Positions 36,609 to 47,394 of a DNA stretch of 64,000 nucleotides are shown piece by piece. The notes beneath the pieces were generated by a model that searched no databases, was not told the DNA's origin, and saw nothing but the letters and a program-made list of their open reading frames with translations. The stretch is from Pelobates cultripes (taxonomy: Eukaryota > Chordata > Amphibia > Anura > Pelobatidae), in NCBI GenBank assembly GCA_933207985.1, contig OW240921.1, positions 98,163,366-98,227,365 of the forward strand. The letters run 5' to 3'. Numbering within the stretch: the stretch's first letter is position 1; the number at the start of each line of letters is the position of its first letter. The position numbers and the translations under genes are program-made.

Positions 36609-39044
36609 GTTGGTCTGTCACTCCCCCACTCCCACCCCCACATTTTTGGACTTTACAGGCAGTGGGGAACAAGGATCATTTTCAAAATGTGTTTATGTGA
36701 TAACATAGTTTTGTCTAAAACTCCACAATGCTAAATCTAGTATTTAGATGTCACGACAGAGGTCTTGTGTTTGGACAATGTAGCATGTTCTAAGATTAGA
36801 GAATAAAAAAAGAAACTACGGTAATATTTAAATATGTCTCTTTAAAACGGTAAACACGTATTTCATCTAACTATGCAAGTTTTCTAGTAAAGGTTCAGCA
36901 TTTTCCTTTCATCCCAAAGACATAATTCCGTAAACATTTTTGAGAGGCAGCAAAACTCACTTCTCACCACTCCTTACACAGGATGAGAGGAGATTGCTTC
37001 GTCATGGCAAAGACAGAAGGTGGGACATAAAGTCTTCCATCTCTTGAAATGTCAGAGGAATAAAGAGTGTGTTGAGTTCTGATAAGAGAACACGTTTCAG
37101 AAAGCTCTGCAGTTTTGACACAAACATTGCCAAATTGATGTCCCTCTTCTTCCTCATTATGAGTGGCAGCAGTAGAAATACCCAATGTTCCTTGTGTCGC
37201 TGTTTACAACTCTTGTCTCCCTAGTAATTTATTTTGAGAGTTCTTCACCAAAGTATGACATGAGGTAAACTAAAATTCAACTTTTTAAATCCATGTTTAT
37301 ATAACCTCTTAAGTAGAAATCTCCAGTCTTAGTTTGTTGAAGACATTTTCCAAGTTTTAGCTATTTTGCCTACGTTTTGATAGGTAAGTTGCTCATTAAA
37401 ATTTTTTTATTTTTTTTAAAAGCCAACCTGGTTGAATTGGATATTTTGTCCAGCTTCACTATATTTAACTTTTTTTTTACTGCATTACAGTTAAATGTTG
37501 ATTGAATAAACTGTACAGAGGTTACTCAAGCAGTTTGTGCATAAGTAGGAATTATTATTATTTTATTTTCACTGTGAAAATAAAAGGATAGCATTTTTTT
37601 AAAAGGGCAAATAAAGTCAATTGATTTAGGCATCTCAGCCAACATTTCATGAGGGGCAGGTGCTTATTAAACCAACATGGCCGCGTATCTATAGAGTACT
37701 CTTAGTCAGTAGAGATGTCACGAACCGTCTGCAAACTTCTCGCGAACGGTTCGCGAACGGTTCGCGACATCTCTATTAGTCAGCAAATTGGTTGGAAATA
37801 AAAAACGAAATAATACTTTTTGCTACAATACTGCACTACTTGACATTACATTGCAATTATGTGAAACAAATAAAATGAAACTTATTTTAATCTGGATAAT
37901 TTTTTTTATAAACTCTGCTAGACAATTAATAAAAAGAACTAACACATAATTGACATAATGCAAAACTCTACAATATAAATCTACATATAATATTATGAAA
38001 ATAAACATGACAAAATGGTAGTTTTTTGGGGGGGATTTAAAAATATATTTAGGCAACTTTTAATTTAACTTTACAATTACATATATTGCCTGTTTAGCAA
38101 TGAACCCATTAGTAAAAAAATTAATTTCGGTTGTGTCTCTGCAACTAAGCAACAAGATCCCATTTTATTTGTACGCCTGTTTCCTAAATGAGCCTGGATG
38201 TGAGATTTGTAATTGAGAATCCATTAAACATAGGGGAGCAATATGCTGCCAGGCCTCAACAACTCAATAAAGGAAGTAGGTGAGAAAGCACATTTTAATA
38301 GCATGAAGCACATAATATGGTTGGTTATTACAAGAAGGCAGCAAAAAGCTTGATTGTTTAATCCCATTTGTTAAAGTACTCTAATTGCCGTAGTTTGCTT
38401 AATAAGTTTACTATGTCTTTGTTGGACAAGCAATAGGACAGTAGCTTGTAACATTGTATTTTTATATCCAGCACAGAATATGCCCCCTGTGTTTACATCT
38501 CTCATTACGAGTCAGAGAGAATGAGAGGGAGAAATGAATTGGAAAAATAAATCATTATCACAATTAAACTATAAATAATTTTCTCACGTCTCCATATGTT
38601 GTGATGGATCCAATTATGAAATAATTGCAATGTCCTGTGTGTTAAAGATTAAGAGAAATTAGTTAATGTTGGGAAAGAAAGTTACAGTTAAAGGGGTAGT
38701 ATTGTTAAATAAATTAACTCATTAAACTATTTGATTCTTTTGCGGGAATTGTTTATTGAACCCCTACTACTGAGTTCTGTTCTGCAGAATAGAACCATAT
38801 CCACTATGCACAGGATGGAGTAAAAAGCCTTGGAGACGGTTTAATGAACAAATACCATTATATATTTTAGTGAGTTAAAGGGACACCTCTAGTGACACCT
38901 CCCTGTATGTGTCTTGCACAGCCTTCCTAATCACTTCCTGTAAAGTGAGATCTAATGTTTACACTTGCTTTAAAGATGAAAACATTGGTATTGGATTCTT
39001 AAAATTTGGTACTTACTAACTGTAAATCAGAGATAGTTAATCAA
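36609..39044. other. Unrecognised A+T-rich sequence
   Basis: Only the 66-bp element at 37710-37775 is recognised. T2-like solo ends occur at 38684 (GTTAAAGGGGTAGTATTG) and 38874 (GTTAAAGGGACACCTCTAG). No gene. Confidence 0.4.
37710..37775. mobile_element. 66-bp hAT-like mini-MITE with perfect 8-bp TSD
   Basis: Ends TAGAGATGTCACGAACCG and, in inverse, CGGTTCGCGACATCTCTA. It is flanked by TTAGTCAG at 37702-37709 and again at 37776-37783, a perfect 8-bp duplication as hAT transposases make. The centre repeats CGCGAACGGTT twice. The ends resemble those of the 327-bp element at 52903-53229. Confidence 0.88.
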
Positions 39045-39212
39045 GTTAAAATTGTCTGGAATTCAAAGTGTGTTCTAATGGAATTTCACATTTTACATCA
39101 AAATTGCTGAACTAGGACCCAAGTGACTTAGAGATTTTTTCCAATTCAATTTTGGTCTTAAATTTGAAATTCACTGTGAATTCACAACACTTATTACTTT
39201 CATAAATAAACC
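39045..39212. repeat. AAAGTGAGAATTC-family MITE, copy 2 (diverged)
   Basis: TCTGGAATTCAAAGTGTGTT at the left and AATTTGAAATTCACTGTGAA at the right are inverse-like around an A+T-rich centre. Confidence 0.4.
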
Positions 39213-39548
39213 TGTATATAAGTTGTGTTAATTTGCCCAGAGAGATAAAACATATCTGTGATGTTTACTTTTAAATGATTAGTGATGCTAAGCAGTTGGT
39301 GGAATTCAAATCTTGTGAAAGATAAATCAATAAATTAAGGTGATCCCTATGCGATCCATTCATTATTTAATGTATTGCTTTCTACATGGCTGTAAATATA
39401 TTCAAAACATTTCCAGGTATCAGTTTTCATGTTTGTCATATCAGTTCTTTAGGGTTTTTTTTCAAGCAATGGATCCATTTTAAGAAGAAGAGTGGATGAT
39501 CACTCCCACATCTGTAAACAAGCACAGTGAAACATTAAGCACTACACC

Positions 39549-39683
39549 ATGCTTCCCCAAACTCCGGCCCTCCAGATGTTGCTGAACTACAACTCCCATG
39601 ATTCTATGAATTAAATAGATAGGCTGGGAATCATGGGAGTTGTAATTCGGCAACATCTGGAGGGCCGGAGTTTGGGGAAGCCT
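39549..39683. mobile_element. Foldback MITE, about 60-bp arms
   Basis: GCTTCCCCAAACTCCGGCCC at the left and the inverse GGGCCGGAGTTTGGGGAAGC at the right continue inwards through CTCCAGATGTTGC and ACAACTCCCATGATTC with few mismatches. The arms leave a loop of about 20 bp. The flanks GCACTACACC and GCACTATACC suggest an imperfect target duplication. I recognise it as an abundant vertebrate palindromic repeat but cannot assign a superfamily. Confidence 0.75.
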
Positions 39684-39929
39684 GCACTATACCATATCAT
39701 GCCTACATTTGAGAGTGTCCACTGTACTCACAGTCTATCATTGCTGTCTAAACATGCACAGATATGTACAGAAAATGTATAAATAAAACCTTCTTATGAC
39801 ATTGGCAACGGAGAAGGCTTCGGTTTTGGGTGTCACAAGAGTCCTGTTTCTTTTTGTCATAGCAAATGGATTGACATAAACCCGATGAGCTGCACCCAAA
39901 TACTCTTTTCACAATGATCACTCCAATAA

Positions 39930-40440
39930 GCTGTGCGTGGTGGGATTGTTCAGTTCGGCCGAATGATTTTTCCCAAAATTCTAATTTTGTTCGGTACATC
40001 CAACATTCGTTCATATGACGGTTCGGCATAGCCGAACATCCATAACTGTTTGGGAAACATTTAAACAAACCGAAAAGTACTAATCAGTATACTGCAAAAT
40101 ATATACATAATATTAGTATTTTCCAGTACACTGATAGGTGCATTTTCCCACTATTTTGTTCACAGATCAAGTAGAAAAACAATTACATAATAATAAGAGG
40201 AGGAGCAGTACAAAAAAACAATATTTATGTAATTTCTTATATTAATTTAATACATATGTAAAATATAAATACATTATTGGCCTCTTGATCTATGAAAAAA
40301 AAAATCAACATTTAGTGGCTGTCCATCAAACATCTTTTTTTTCCATCAATCATAATTTTGGCCCCATGCTGGGAACTTTGAATACCAAATGTCTAGCAGA
40401 TGTACAGGCATGTCTGCTGGACTGGAACCCCAAAACAGTA
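39930..40440. repeat. Repeat related to 35538-36130, copy 2
   Basis: It shares CCTCTTGATCTATGAA.., ATCAACATTTAGTGGCTGTC and CCATCAATCAT with copy 1 in the same orientation. The left part is rich in TTCGGCCGAA and GGTTCGGC motifs. Ends were not resolved. The 106-codon minus-strand ORF at 39748-40068 crosses its left part and is not recognised. Confidence 0.45.
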
Positions 40441-41536
40441 TTGGAAGCAGACAAATAATGAACTTTAATCCTTTTACCACCACAACTACGTCACGCAAAC
40501 TCTTGAAGCAGGGAGGGTTCATGACAGATGGTGCTTAGAGTATCCTTTTAAATCTCGTGAAGAAATATGTGTTCTTTGCACATAATATACAGTGATGTAT
40601 AAAGTTGTGTGATTCTGGAAAACGTAAGTTTTTTTTAATTTTGTTTTTACAATATGTTTACTTTAACTGCCGATGCAGAATACCTGCTGAGTGTCCCACT
40701 TTGAGAAATCCAGTCTCTCTCTGGTACCCATATCATTCTGTCACAGTTTGCACAGGTGCTCGGAATGTTCGAGTCTGAATTGCAAGATATATTATGTTTA
40801 TAATACTCCTGATAATAATGTATCTTTAAACTCCAATAGATGTGATGTATGGAGAATATTAGCTTGTGCAAAAAAATAGACTTTAAACAATGTGGTGCTT
40901 TATTGTTTTGCCTGCAACAGACAGTGAATAAGTAGAGCATCACCCAGCTGGATGTCTTTTCCAATACTATTGCTGTCATTGTTTTCTGTGTCTGCACTAG
41001 GGAAGCCTTAATATCACCGGAGGACATCAACACAAACAAAAAAAAACACTCTAATTAGAATTATTTTCTAAAGCATAACATCTAAATAATTTCATTGTTG
41101 TGATGGGACCCTCTGCTTGTGGGAAGAGGGAAGTGTTCTAGGCTTCGAGGATCTGCGACTTGGCAATTAAATACATTTGTTACTTCCTGAGAGTTTTCAT
41201 TTTATGTTTGTTTATCTCTTAGATTTAACACATATGTGTTTGTGAAGTTTGAAAAAAAGTCGAAATATCTATCCAAGAACTGAATACCTCTATCTTTGTT
41301 ATTGTCAATTATTAAGCTTAACACAGAGAACTCATCATCATTTCATCAAATAGTTTCATAGACGTAGAGATAGTAATCAATGGCATGGAAGGAGCGTGAT
41401 TAGTGGAGAAAGAGATCATCTTTTTATGGTGCTAACCAAACAATTAGGGTCCTACGCATGTTGTCAGTTTGGTACTACAGCTTAGAACCATGGAACCAGC
41501 CACATTGCCCACGTCACCAAATTACCTTTCTGTTCA
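40441..41536. other. Unrecognised sequence
   Basis: A 130-codon minus-strand ORF (40647-41039) has no family resemblance and no codon or motif support. I do not call it a gene. Confidence 0.4.
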
Positions 41537-43095
41537 GCATACCGTCTTTCCCTCTACCCCTTTATACTGCCCCACTTTCTACCTCATATGTCCCTTTCTA
41601 TAACCCCATACTGCCTTTCCTACTGCCCCACTTTCTACCTCATACGTCCCTTTCTATAACCCCATACTGCCTTTTGTCCTGCCCTACTTTCTACCTCATA
41701 CAACCCTTTCTATATACTGACACTCTTTCTCCCCCATACTGTTCCTTTCTATAACCAATACTGTCTTTCCTCTCACTCTGCATTCTCAATCTCTCTACCA
41801 CTATACTGTCTCTGCCTCACACTGTTTCTACATCATACTGTCTCATCATACTGTCTCTACCCCTATGCTGTCTCTGCCGCATACTGTCTGTGCCCATATA
41901 CTGCCTCACTCTCTTTACTATAGTGTCTCTCTTTCTGCCCCATACTGTCTCTCTCTCTACCCCCATACTGTCTCTGTTTCTGCTCCATATTGTCTCTCTG
42001 TCTGCACCATACCGTCTCTCCCTCTGAACCATAATTTCTCTCTCTCTCTGTCCAATACTGTCTCTCACTTTTCCACATGCTATCTCTCCCTCTGTATCAT
42101 ACTGTCTCACACACTCTTCCCCCATACTGTCTCTCCCTCTTCATCATACTATATCTCTCTCTCTGACCCATACTGTCTCTAATTCTCTACCCCATGCTGT
42201 CTTGCCCTCTGCATCATATTGTCTCTCTCTCCTTCTGACCAATACTGTCTCTCCCTCTGCCCCAATACTGTCTGCGTCTGCCCCATACAGTCTCTTTCTG
42301 TCCCCGTACTCTCTCTGCCCCATGCAATCTCTCTCTATGCCCCCCATACAGTCTCTCTTTCTGCCCCATATTGACTCTCCCTCGGCCCAATACTGTTGCT
42401 CTCTCTGTCCCATTTTGTCTCTCTCTCTGTCCCATTCTGTCTCTCTCTCTGCCCATACTGTCTCTTCCTCTGCATCATACTGTATGTCTCTCTCTTACCC
42501 ATACTTTCTCTAATTCTCTACCCCATGCTGCATCATATTCTCTCTCTCTCCATCTGACCAATACAGTCTTTCTCTCTGCCCCAATACTGTCTGTGTCTGC
42601 CCCATACAGTCTCTCTCTGTCCCCATACTCTCTCTCTGACCCAAACAGTCTCTCTCTATGCCCCCAATACTGTCTCTCTCTCTGTCCCCGTACTCTCTCT
42701 CTGCCCCATACAGTCTCTCTCTGTCCCCATACTCTCTCTTTGACTTATACAGTCTCTCTCTATGCTTCCCATACTGTCTCTCTCTCTCTGCCCCATACTG
42801 TCTCTCTCTCTCTGCCCCATACTGTCTCTCTCTATGCCCCATACTATCTTTCCCTCTGCCCCATACTGTCTCTCTCTCTGCCCCATACTATCTTTCCCTC
42901 TGCCCCATACTGTCTCTCTACGCCCCATACTGTCTCTCTCCGCCCCATACAGTCTATCTCTCTGCCCCCCCAGTCTGTCTCTCTCACTGCCCCATACTGT
43001 CTCTCCCCCTACCCCATACTGTCTCTCTCTCTCTGCCCCATACTGTCTCTCTCACTCCCCTATACTGTCTCTCTCTCTGTCCCCCATACTGTAAA
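41537..43095. repeat. CT-rich minisatellite, CCCCATACTGTCTCTCT units
   Basis: About 1.56 kb of variants of a 22-24-bp unit TGCCCCATACTGTCTCTCTC. The left edge has a longer unit of 56 bp, with three successive copies starting at 41570, 41626 and 41682. The unit lacks stop codons in several frames on both strands, producing open frames up to 264 codons (42371-43165) that are artefacts of the repeat. Confidence 0.93.
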
Positions 43096-44556
43096 TTTAA
43101 TTGCAAACAATACCAAGTGCATCAATGGGGTAAAAATGCATGTGAAAAAAGGACATATTTTGTAATAAATAAATATACATTGCTAGATTCATAGTGAATG
43201 AGAGATGCACGCAGATGTAAGACGCTGATCACATACATCATAACAGATCTGTGCTGCTCCCGGTAAAGTCTGTGAGACCAATTTATATTACATGCCACAA
43301 TGCATCAAGCTTGTACACACTGTCAATATTTTTTATTGCAACATTCTGCAGGGTAAATACATCCATTATTCTACTGATTGTAAAATGTACAGGGTGACAT
43401 AAAGTGGAACCAAAGTCAATCCAACCTATAACCAAGCAATAAAATAATTTAATAGGTGGCATTTACCAGAAAATGCAAGTTGCGATCTATGTACGTTATC
43501 AGACAATTCCGATCTGCTATGCTAAAGTGTTCATTTAACTTACATTAATCAATTGTTCCTAAAGAAAAGTGCATATATGTTGATGATCTTTTTATACGGT
43601 CCAATGGTTTTATGATGATGTTTTAATTACATATTTGAGGAAAATAAGGCAGAGATGGGGTTAGTTATGCAACATTTCTACGCCTTTTCATAATGAGCTC
43701 AGTGGCCATTAGCTTTGAACTTTTTATTAAATTGGCAGTAGTGGTTTAATTAAAATTCAGATTATAAATAGAGGCATATTTGGAAAGTTGAAAACTATAA
43801 GTAAATATTGTGTACCAGACTTACTTTTACTTTTAATATTCATCGTAGTCTGTACTTTTAAAAAAGGTTCTGAAATGTTTTTCTGCACATAGACTGATCA
43901 CTGACAATGTTTAGGATTTTTGTTGTATTCTGATTGGCTGAATGTACCACGCAACCAATGAAAAAACAGCCTTAATGTGAGATGACATTGAATGTGAGCC
44001 ACATAACTGCTTTATACAAACATAAAAGGTTTTTCCACCCACCATGACCACTTCAGTGATTTGAAGTCTAGTTGTGCAGCATTTCTGCTTGAAATACTGA
44101 GATATTTTACCTTTGGCTAGTTACATCCCGCATCCCCCCTCCACAGCACTCGTGACTTTGGCAGCCAAGACTGTCAAATGTGAGTTCGGTGCAACATTTG
44201 TATTTGTCATTAGTGCACATTCTGTGCTCGTAACAAAGGTAACAATCTTCTCCCTTGCAGCCAGCGCAATATGAATATTTCATACAGATTTTATCTGAAA
44301 TACTTGTTTTGTAATGTGGGGGTTGGGGAGTGGGGTGACAGTCCCACATTAAACAAATAGCATATTACCTCCCTCCCTGCCTCCTATTCCCTTCCTCCCT
44401 GTCTTCCCATTCCCTGCCTCATTGCCTTCCCCTTCCCTCTCTCCCCTCGCTAGCTCAGAGAGCACGCATGTAGTTTACATAGAGAAGCCTGTGATTGATC
44501 CGTACGAGCGCTGCTGTGATGTCAGATGGAGGAGGGAAAAGCTCCGATAGCTGGAT
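43096..44556. other. Unrecognised sequence flanking a cysteine-rich ORF
   Basis: Apart from the ORF at 44107-44349, nothing is recognised. Pyrimidine-rich text (CCTCCCTCCCTGCC) lies at 44370-44450. Confidence 0.4.
44107..44349 (-). CDS. Cysteine-rich small ORF or orphan exon, function unknown
   Basis: Eighty codons with 12 cysteines, dense from residue 22 onward: ICMKYSYCAGCKGEDCYLCY.. then MCTNDKYKCC, LGCQSHECC. Such spacing is typical of small secreted disulfide-rich domains, with a loose look of a half granulin (paired CC), but I do not recognise a family. The N-terminal 18 residues are not signal-like. In the coding direction CAGATAAAATCTGT near 44293 could be a splice acceptor and CAAAGGTAAAAT near 44110 a good donor. 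A single internal exon with the cysteine block in frame is therefore possible. It may equally be a relic or chance. I make no claim about activity. Confidence 0.25.
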   Translation of the reverse strand: MWDCHPTPQPPHYKTSISDKICMKYSYCAGCKGEDCYLCYEHRMCTNDKYKCCTELTFDSLGCQSHECCGGGMRDVTSQR

Positions 44557-44984
44557 TTAATGGACCACTATAGTGCCAGGAAAACAAACTCATTTTCCTG
44601 GCACTATAGGGTCATTAGGTCCCCCCTACCTCAGGGCCCCCCTCCTGCTGGGCTGAAGGGGTTAAAACCCCTTCAGCCACTTACCTTTCTCCAGTGCCGG
44701 GCTCCCTCGTGCGCATTCAAACAGCCCATAGGAAAGCATTACTCAATGCTTTCCTATGGACATCCAGCATCTTCTCACTGTGATTTTCACAGTGAGAATC
44801 ATGGAAGCACCTCTAGTGGCTGTCAGTGAGACAGCCACTAGAGGCTGGATTAACCCTCAGTGTAAACATAGCAGTTTCTCTGAAACTGCTATGTTTTCAG
44901 CTGCAGGGTTAAAACTAGAGGGACCTGGCACCCAGACCACTTCAGTGAGCTGGAGTGGTCTGGGTGCCTATAGTGGTCCTTTAA
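44557..44984. mobile_element. T2-like MITE with nested hairpins, best-preserved copy
   Basis: TTAATGGACCACTATAGTGCC at the left and GGCACC-proximal ..CTATAGTGGTCCTTTAA at the right are inverse, with TTAA at both ends. Inside are successive hairpins: CCAGGAAAACAAACTCATTTTCCTGG, CTGAAGGGGTTAAAACCCCTTCAG, CTCACTGTGATTTTCACAGTGAG, CTCTAGTGGCTGTC..GACAGCCACTAGAG and GTAAACATAGCAGTTTC..GAAACTGCTATG. Modules are shared with 486-1022, 17062-17564 and 26263-26756. No transposase. Confidence 0.82.
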
Positions 44985-46393
44985 GGTAAATTTTAAAACC
45001 TTTTTTCTCCATTTAAGGGGTAGGAGGGACATAGCTAAAAATGCCCAACAGAGCATGATGAGGTCAAAATGATTAAAATAAACCCTTTAATAACCCTTCA
45101 TTAAATAAAATATCTAAAATCCTAAATAAAACTGAGAAACACATTTAAAAAAATATATCACAACAAAAATACCTTTTCCTGCTTATTAGCAAAATGCTCT
45201 CTGTTGTCACTGGCCAACTTTAATTCAGGAGTTTTCTGTACGTCTTTCTCTATCTACCGTTGATGTACTCAGTGTCAAGAATGACAGCAGTTTTGTCCAC
45301 CTAGTGCAGTGCTCAAGAAACACACAATTAAATCACTGACATCCGAAAGAAATTGGCCCTATCAAACCAAAAGAACATTCCAAACGTCTTTCAATCTGAT
45401 TTCTTTAATTAGCATTTAGCTCAGCAATAGCAGCCTATTGTCAAAGGAAACTAAGTTTTATATTGTACCGGACAATGATAAATGAAGATCCTTTGTATCT
45501 GATGAATCCTGACGACACAATATATATCCAGCAATTTGTAGAAAGGTTGGATCAAGTTTATAACCATTGATTTCTATTTATTTTTTCCGTCTCTCCCTTT
45601 CTTATCCTGATAGAATGAAAATTGATTTAATTTGTTTCCTGCAGCAATGAAGCTGTTAATGAGACGCTTCGAAGGCTGCATGTCTAGAGAATAGTTTTAA
45701 TAGACTATTTCTAGATTCATTTATATGTTTTTTTAGAGGAAACTGTACATTTCAGGGAAATCACATTCTAAAAATAAGTTATTTTCGTGTTTATTTTTTC
45801 TCTTACTCAATTATTCTTAATGTAAGAACACAAACTCCAGCCAGAAGTGTTAAGTTCTGTGTTTATCCGTGTGCTGCAAAATTTTGATCAACAAACTCTA
45901 AAAAATTGCAATTTGGATGCCATTAGAGGTCGGGCAGTGCCAGGCCTGAATTTGTAGAAATTCAGTGTAATCAATGCCTGGCCTAGAATAACATGTTTAT
46001 CACGTTTAACTTTGGCAGTACACAAATCGGGTTGCTGGTGGGATGGGGGAAAAAAGGCCAGACGAGTGACGGGTAAAGGGGGCGGACTCACCTGGAAAGT
46101 TACTGGCAGCTCAGCCTGCTGTTAATACACCCCAGGATGCCGGCCAATCTTGCAAGGCCTGCCCACTGAGGGAAGACGGTGTCCTGAACATAGCGCTAGT
46201 GCTATGATAGTTGGGAACAGTCCTTTGGAACTAAGTAGGACAGTGGGATAGAACCTAAAAATTGGGACTGTCATGCTGAAATTGGGACTGTTGGGAAGCA
46301 TGTACAAGAGGCACATCCCACATTCCAGGATTTTTTACAAGATAATTTACTAACACTTCGAAAACACTTTTTTTTATCGTAAATTGAGAATTT
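44985..46393. other. Mostly unrecognised sequence
   Basis: No gene. At 46225-46310 the twice-repeated ATTGGGACTGT looks like a fragment of a common repeat. 45540-45740 is not repeat-like. Confidence 0.35.
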
Positions 46394-46537
46394 TTAGTAA
46401 AGTGAGAATTAAAAGTGAATTCAATTAAATATCAAATTTAAGTTAAAAATATCTGAAATGGAAACAAGTCTTCCAGTTTGGCTTTTTTTTTTTTGGCCTT
46501 AAATTTAAAAATTAACTTTGAATTCTCACTTTACTAT
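46394..46537. repeat. AAAGTGAGAATTC-family MITE, clearest copy
   Basis: TTAGTAAAGTGAGAATT at the left and the inverse AATTCTCACTTTACTA at the right. Inner inverse blocks are ATCAAATTTAAG / CTTAAATTTAAAA. Confidence 0.7.
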
Positions 46538-47394
46538 ATACTCCTGTAAGTGTTTTCAAACTGTTCCATGTCACTGCCCATGAGAATCTGAACACAAAAA
46601 AAAAAGAATACCATGGACCCTTCGTGGAAGATGTTTTTTAGTGTGTTATACATGAGCCAAAAAACAATTTGTGTGGTCTGTTGTTAAATACTTACTAAAA
46701 TAGTGTTATCAGTTGGGCTACAATAACAATGTAGGTTAATAAAGCAACAACATTATTTTTAATCATGACAAACGTCCTTTTGAAGTGAACTAGTTAATTA
46801 ACGGTGAAAGAAATATATTCAAAAGTGGATGTTCTAATTTATAAAGGCAATACAGACTGAGCACCCTATAGTTTCTGCTTGTCCCCATGGGCGAATAAAA
46901 ATTCTGTGTGTTGCGCAGATAAGAAACTTTTCGCCCTTCCTCATAAAACATTTCATATTCTGCTTTGATGTGGCATTCTTTAGGCTTAAGGGAAAGTATC
47001 AATAATAGGAAGATTTCAGTAGCTTAAACTGTAAGCCTGTGCTCAGCGAATTGTTTGAAAACCCATCATTGAGGCACTGCTGTGGGTAGGTTACCATACC
47101 TTAAGGAATCTCGGTAACTTTCCTGTGATAATAAAGTGTCATTTATAGTATAATTCATTCATAAACATTGATATAAATATCAACAAACCCTCAGCTGGTG
47201 AGAATCTCCGTTTTGTGTGAAATTGGGATATTGAAATATAAAAAGGAAATGGCAAATTATTAGACAGTCATGGTAGTAAACACTACATAAATATATTTAT
47301 TTCTATAAGATACATACAATTAATGCAATCAAAGGGTTCTGGAGACATCATTATGCGCAAGGCTGAAGTTCTTAAAGACTATTGAATTCATACA
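46538..47394. other. Unrecognised sequence
   Basis: No gene or repeat recognised. Confidence 0.4.

Noticed and set aside
42371..43165. 264-codon ORF and the minus-strand Gly-Arg-Glu-rich ORFs
   Set aside because: Produced by the CT-rich minisatellite units, which lack stop codons. Frames are open on both strands.
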